Notes under the pieces: model-generated
Database searches by the model: none
The model's input: only the letters and a program-made list of their open reading frames with translations
Told to the model about the DNA's origin: nothing
Part shown: in pieces, positions 7,181-9,040 of the stretch
How the letters are laid out: every line of letters starts with the position of its first letter
How positions within the stretch are numbered: the stretch's first letter is position 1
Assembly: GCA_903873955.1 (NCBI GenBank)
Contig: CAIQQL010000003.1
Span: 1 to 9,040, forward strand
Length of the DNA: 9,040 bases
Source: an uncultured archaeon
GTDB lineage: Archaea; Nanobdellota; Nanobdellia; Pacearchaeales; GW2011-AR1
Direction: 5' to 3'
Program-made: the position numbers and the translations under genes

Positions 7181-7423
7181 CTAAAGTATCAGGCCATATT
7201 CCAGGATCTCTTTAAAGCGTCTCACTTTATCTCCGGCAGATGAGAGGTCTCTCATAAGAGCAGAGTTAAAAAAGGAGTCGATGATCCCATTTCCTTCTTC
7301 AAGAATTTTATCAAAGTCGTTTTCACATGACATGATATGATCTTGAAGGTCTCTCAACTTCTTGTTGATATTCCTCAATATCGTGACCGTGTCTTTCATC
7401 TCTATACGATCTCTTATCCTCAC
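7181..7423 (-). CDS. Small unknown helical protein downstream of thyA
   Basis: I do not recognise this 80-residue protein. It is predicted helical: an amphipathic N-terminal half with KDTVTILRNINKKLRDLQDHI (from residue 9), then SFFNSALMRDL and SSAGDKVRRFKEILEYG near the end. It has no signal peptide or clear membrane segment. The longest frame opens with GTG (7423). ATG at codon 9 (7399) is an alternative with a weak purine-rich stretch ahead. An overlapping frame just upstream (GTG at 7472 to stop at 7323) is also protein-like, so the true N-terminus may lie further upstream if a frameshift exists. Its last 40 residues share a pattern with the partial gene at the right edge (SS-x-G-x-K, then R, then [IL]L-x-x-G), suggesting a common family. 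Both lie on the minus strand on either side of thyA. Confidence 0.55.
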   Translation of the reverse strand: MRIRDRIEMKDTVTILRNINKKLRDLQDHIMSCENDFDKILEEGNGIIDSFFNSALMRDLSSAGDKVRRFKEILEYGLIL

Positions 7424-7492
7424 GACACAACCTGCTTAAAGTCTCTTTAAGACCTTCATCATCATAGATCACACTCTTTTAAAAATAAAAAG

Positions 7493-7553
7493 ACTTTAGA
7501 GATGTCTACATTCGTATAATATTATTATTGAATATAACCACAATCTCTAAAGT
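7493..7553. repeat. Inverted repeat ACTTTAGAGAT / ATCTCTAAAGT
   Basis: Perfect 11-bp arms at 7493-7503 and 7543-7553 enclose 39 very AT-rich bases (including tataatattattatt). It lies upstream of the small minus-strand gene. It could form a cruciform or be a pair of regulator half-sites. Variants of the word (GTCTTTA/TAAAGAC) also form the recombinase terminator. Confidence 0.65.
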
Positions 7554-7728
7554 AAGTCTTAGATAAAGAAAAAACAAGAAGTGACATCACTTTAATATCT
7601 CATCGCTGTGAAATCTCTCTTACAGATATAATCTTACAATCTTTTAATCTCATTTCAAAAGAATATTATTGAACTTACTAAAGAATATTCCCTATCAGCA
7701 TCAACACAAAATATCCATTCTCATCATT

Positions 7729-7770
7729 AATATCAATATCAATATCAATATCAATATCAATATCAATATC
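7729..7770. repeat. Simple sequence repeat (AATATC)7
   Basis: Seven perfect hexamer copies run from 7729 to 7770, with partial continuation into 7772. It is non-coding, starting 39 bases past the thyA stop codon on the minus strand. In plus it would encode alternating Ile-Asn, in minus Asp-Ile, but neither frame belongs to a supported gene. The unit length is a multiple of three, so copy-number change would alter spacing, not reading frame. Confidence 0.97.
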
Positions 7771-7809
7771 AAATTAAGACCAAAACTAAAACTAAAGCTA
7801 AAAGAAATA

Positions 7810-8706
7810 TCAAACCGAAACCTTAAAGTTAATTTTAGAATGTGGGAAATAGTTTTTAAGATGAAAATGATCCTGTTTCAGGTCTTCAAGATTCTCAAAA
7901 TCATCAACAGTCAAAGAAGGGATCATTTTATGATGCCTCTGTAGCATCTTTTTAACGTCTTCTAGCTGGTTATTGTAAATATGGCTATCTCCCATCATTA
8001 AAACAAGTTCACCTACCTGTAGCCTCGTTAAAACGGCAACTACGTGAATTAAAGCTGCATAGAAAGAAATGTTATACGGAAGTCCAATCGGAACGTCAGC
8101 AGATCTCTGATAAACACACAGATTTAATCTGCTCTTTTCAGAACCTTTACCCACACCATTACAGGACCCTTTATCAATATCTTGGCAACATGCTCTTAAT
8201 CCATGTTTATCAATATCTTGGCAACGTGCTCTTAATCCATTACCAGAAACATTAAATTGAATCACAAGACCATGACATGGCCATAAAACACCCTCATCTG
8301 CTTCCAGAGGATTGAACGTCGTCATTGCCAATCGTCGATCCGTAGGTTTGGCCTTAATTTTTTCGATGATCTTTTTAAACTGATCGTGTCCATCCCCGTT
8401 GAAATTTCTAAGCTGCCTCCCATACATGGGACCGATGCTACCTTCAGGGTTCTTCCAGGGATCCCAGAAGTTAACGCCGTACCTTTCATTAAGCTCGGTC
8501 ACAGACGTACTCCCAGACAGCATCCACAAGAGTTCTCCGATCACTCCTTTAAAGTTGATCTCCCTAAGAGTGACCATCGGAAATCCTTGGGATAGATCAA
8601 ACCTTAAAGTTCTACCAAAAACCCGTCGGGTCCCAATTCCTGTCCGATCACTAACGTTTTCTCCGTTTTCTAAAATATCCTCTAAAAGGTCCCTGTAGTT
8701 CTTCAT
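7810..8706 (-). CDS. thyA: Thymidylate synthase (ThyA, folate-dependent) with an unusual loop insertion
   Basis: Converts dUMP to dTMP using 5,10-methylenetetrahydrofolate, in the cytoplasm; phages carry it to feed DNA synthesis. Hallmarks are DRTG at 20-23 (R21), TDRR at 122-125 for phosphate binding from the partner subunit, catalytic C144 in WPCHGLVIQF, YQRSAD at 199-204, GLPYN at 208-212 (N212) and the GDSHIY box at 239-244. The C-terminus PHSKINFKVSV aligns with the family end, so the gene is complete. It has 298 residues against about 264 in E. coli. The excess is one insertion at about 158-192, in the hairpin turn just before the QRS strand. It includes a duplicated 12-residue unit and four cysteines. 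Both flanking strands stay intact, so activity is plausible. ATG at 8706 is preceded by AAAGGA at 10 bases. Minus-strand neighbours are both unknown. Confidence 0.95.
   Translation of the reverse strand: MKNYRDLLEDILENGENVSDRTGIGTRRVFGRTLRFDLSQGFPMVTLREINFKGVIGELLWMLSGSTSVTELNERYGVNFWDPWKNPEGSIGPMYGRQLRNFNGDGHDQFKKIIEKIKAKPTDRRLAMTTFNPLEADEGVLWPCHGLVIQFNVSGNGLRARCQDIDKHGLRACCQDIDKGSCNGVGKGSEKSRLNLCVYQRSADVPIGLPYNISFYAALIHVVAVLTRLQVGELVLMMGDSHIYNNQLEDVKKMLQRHHKMIPSLTVDDFENLEDLKQDHFHLKNYFPHSKINFKVSV
8170..8241 (-). repeat. Tandem 36-bp duplication inside thyA
   Basis: Units 8206-8241 and 8170-8205 differ at two of 36 bases and encode NGLRARCQDIDK and HGLRACCQDIDK. The duplication is head-to-tail and in frame. 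Each unit contains TATCAATATC, the same word that builds the hexamer array at 7729-7770 and occurs at 6179-6188. High identity indicates a recent event. Confidence 0.95.
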
Positions 8707-8716
8707 AAATTCTATA

Positions 8717-8722
8717 TCCTTT
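8717..8722 (-). promoter_or_regulatory. Ribosome binding site of thyA
   Basis: AAAGGA on the minus strand lies 10 bases before the ATG at 8706 and fixes the start. It overlaps the end of a CTTTTATAAAAG palindrome (8719-8730), which could modulate access to it. Confidence 0.65.
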
Positions 8723-8811
8723 TATAAAAGCGAGTCAGTGTTTCCGCCCTCTTATAACATCAAGTCAAAGTCTTATCTGAACCATGATTAACCACATGCT
8801 GTCAGAGAGTT

Positions 8812-9040
8812 TCACGCTCTTTCATAGAATGCAGTTTTGAACGTTTCACCTGTCTGCAATAAATGGGAAAGAGACCTGATCCTATCGTCAGTTGTCTTTG
8901 TACCTTGAGAAGACATTTCTATCTCTGATATTCTCGTATCTCTCACAAGTTCATTAATAAGATCCCTGTTAAGGGATCTTTCTCGATAGTGAGAGTTCAG
9001 AAGATAAGACGGAAAAAAAGTGTCACCTAGGGTGTTGTCA
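8812..9040 (-). CDS. C-terminal part of an unknown protein, cut by the window edge
   Basis: An open frame enters from the right edge and runs 75 codons to TGA at 8814-8812. It has no credible start inside the window. Visible peptide: DNTLGDTFFPSYLLNSHY at the edge, then a helical charged stretch with RSLNRDLINELVRDTRIS, then SSQGTKTTDDRIRSLSHLLQ, ending AFYERA. The composition is protein-like (mixed charge, regular hydrophobic spacing, no stops). It lies 105 bases upstream of thyA on the same strand, so the two may be co-transcribed. I do not recognise it. The G-x-K-x(4)-RI-x-x-L-x-x-LL pattern faintly recalls C-termini of some terminase nucleases, but that is too weak to name it. It shares a pattern with the 80-residue protein at 7181-7423. 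Confidence 0.6.
   Translation of the reverse strand, partial: DNTLGDTFFPSYLLNSHYRERSLNRDLINELVRDTRISEIEMSSQGTKTTDDRIRSLSHLLQTGETFKTAFYERA

Larger units (their letters stand above)
7424..7809. other. Non-coding stretch between thyA and the small gene
   Basis: About 390 AT-rich bases without a convincing gene, apart from a short GTG frame (7323-7472, minus) overlapping the small gene. It holds an 11-bp perfect inverted repeat with 39-base loop (7493-7553), a 14-base dyad AAGTGA-CA-TCACTT (7579-7592), the (AATATC)7 array (7729-7770) and a short aaaact-rich repeat (about 7781-7804). No clear terminator for thyA is seen on the minus strand. Confidence 0.6.

Noticed and set aside
7729..7770. Phase variation by frame switching at the hexamer array
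   Set aside because: Six-base steps cannot change the reading frame, and the array is not inside a supported gene.
7729..7812. Read-through of thyA into an Asp-Ile repeat tail
   Set aside because: The array is in frame with thyA, but several stop codons lie between the thyA end and the array.
7669..7944. 91-codon plus-strand frame running through the hexamer array
   Set aside because: Its Ile-Asn run is only the (AATATC) repeat translated, it needs a TTG start, and its 3' part is antisense to thyA.
1..9040. CRISPR array or tRNA genes
   Set aside because: No regularly spaced repeat-spacer pattern and no cloverleaf with a T-loop signature were seen on either strand.

Overview
The window is AT-rich bacterial DNA carrying part of a tailed-phage (Caudoviricetes) genome, either a prophage or a free phage. 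The evidence is a minus-strand packaging and head block. It contains a candidate small terminase subunit (5229 to 4273), a large terminase subunit with complete ATPase and nuclease motifs (4242 to 2308) and a long portal protein (2259 to 85). This is the usual TerS-TerL-portal order of a head module. Clear AAGGAG-type ribosome binding sites precede three of the genes, so the host is an ordinary Shine-Dalgarno-using bacterium. The sequence alone does not identify the species. No rRNA, tRNA or CRISPR array is visible.

Layout, left to right. 1-84 is an edge with no supported gene. 85-5229 is the packaging/portal block, transcribed right to left with gaps of 30-50 bases; the TerL-portal gap is built of 14-bp tandem repeats. 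5230-6315 is about 1.1 kb without a convincing gene. It holds 25-bp direct repeats just upstream of the TerS-like start, a pair of diverged 33-bp repeats, a perfect 12-bp palindrome, two inverted repeats and a probable promoter. 6316-6930 (+) is a small serine recombinase resembling Mpi-type invertases, followed by a hairpin and T-run terminator. 7181-9040 is a second minus-strand block: the C-terminal part of an unidentified protein (right edge), thymidylate synthase ThyA, and an 80-residue unknown protein. Between thyA and the small gene lie a perfect (AATATC)7 hexamer array and a long inverted repeat.

How the genes fit together. TerS (inferred) would recognise DNA, TerL would cut and pump it, and the portal would be the channel and docking site. 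ThyA would supply dTMP for phage DNA synthesis. The recombinase may act in inversion, resolution or integration, but no obvious invertible segment lies in the window.

Points deserving a second look are: a cysteine-rich 35-residue insertion in ThyA made partly of a 36-bp tandem duplication; a TerS candidate with an AT-hook and four 10-residue repeats; a charged, probably coiled-coil extension of about 150 residues on TerL; two small genes flanking thyA that appear to share a C-terminal motif; and a 16-bp sequence that recurs on both sides of the recombinase. No previously undescribed defence or effector system could be demonstrated.
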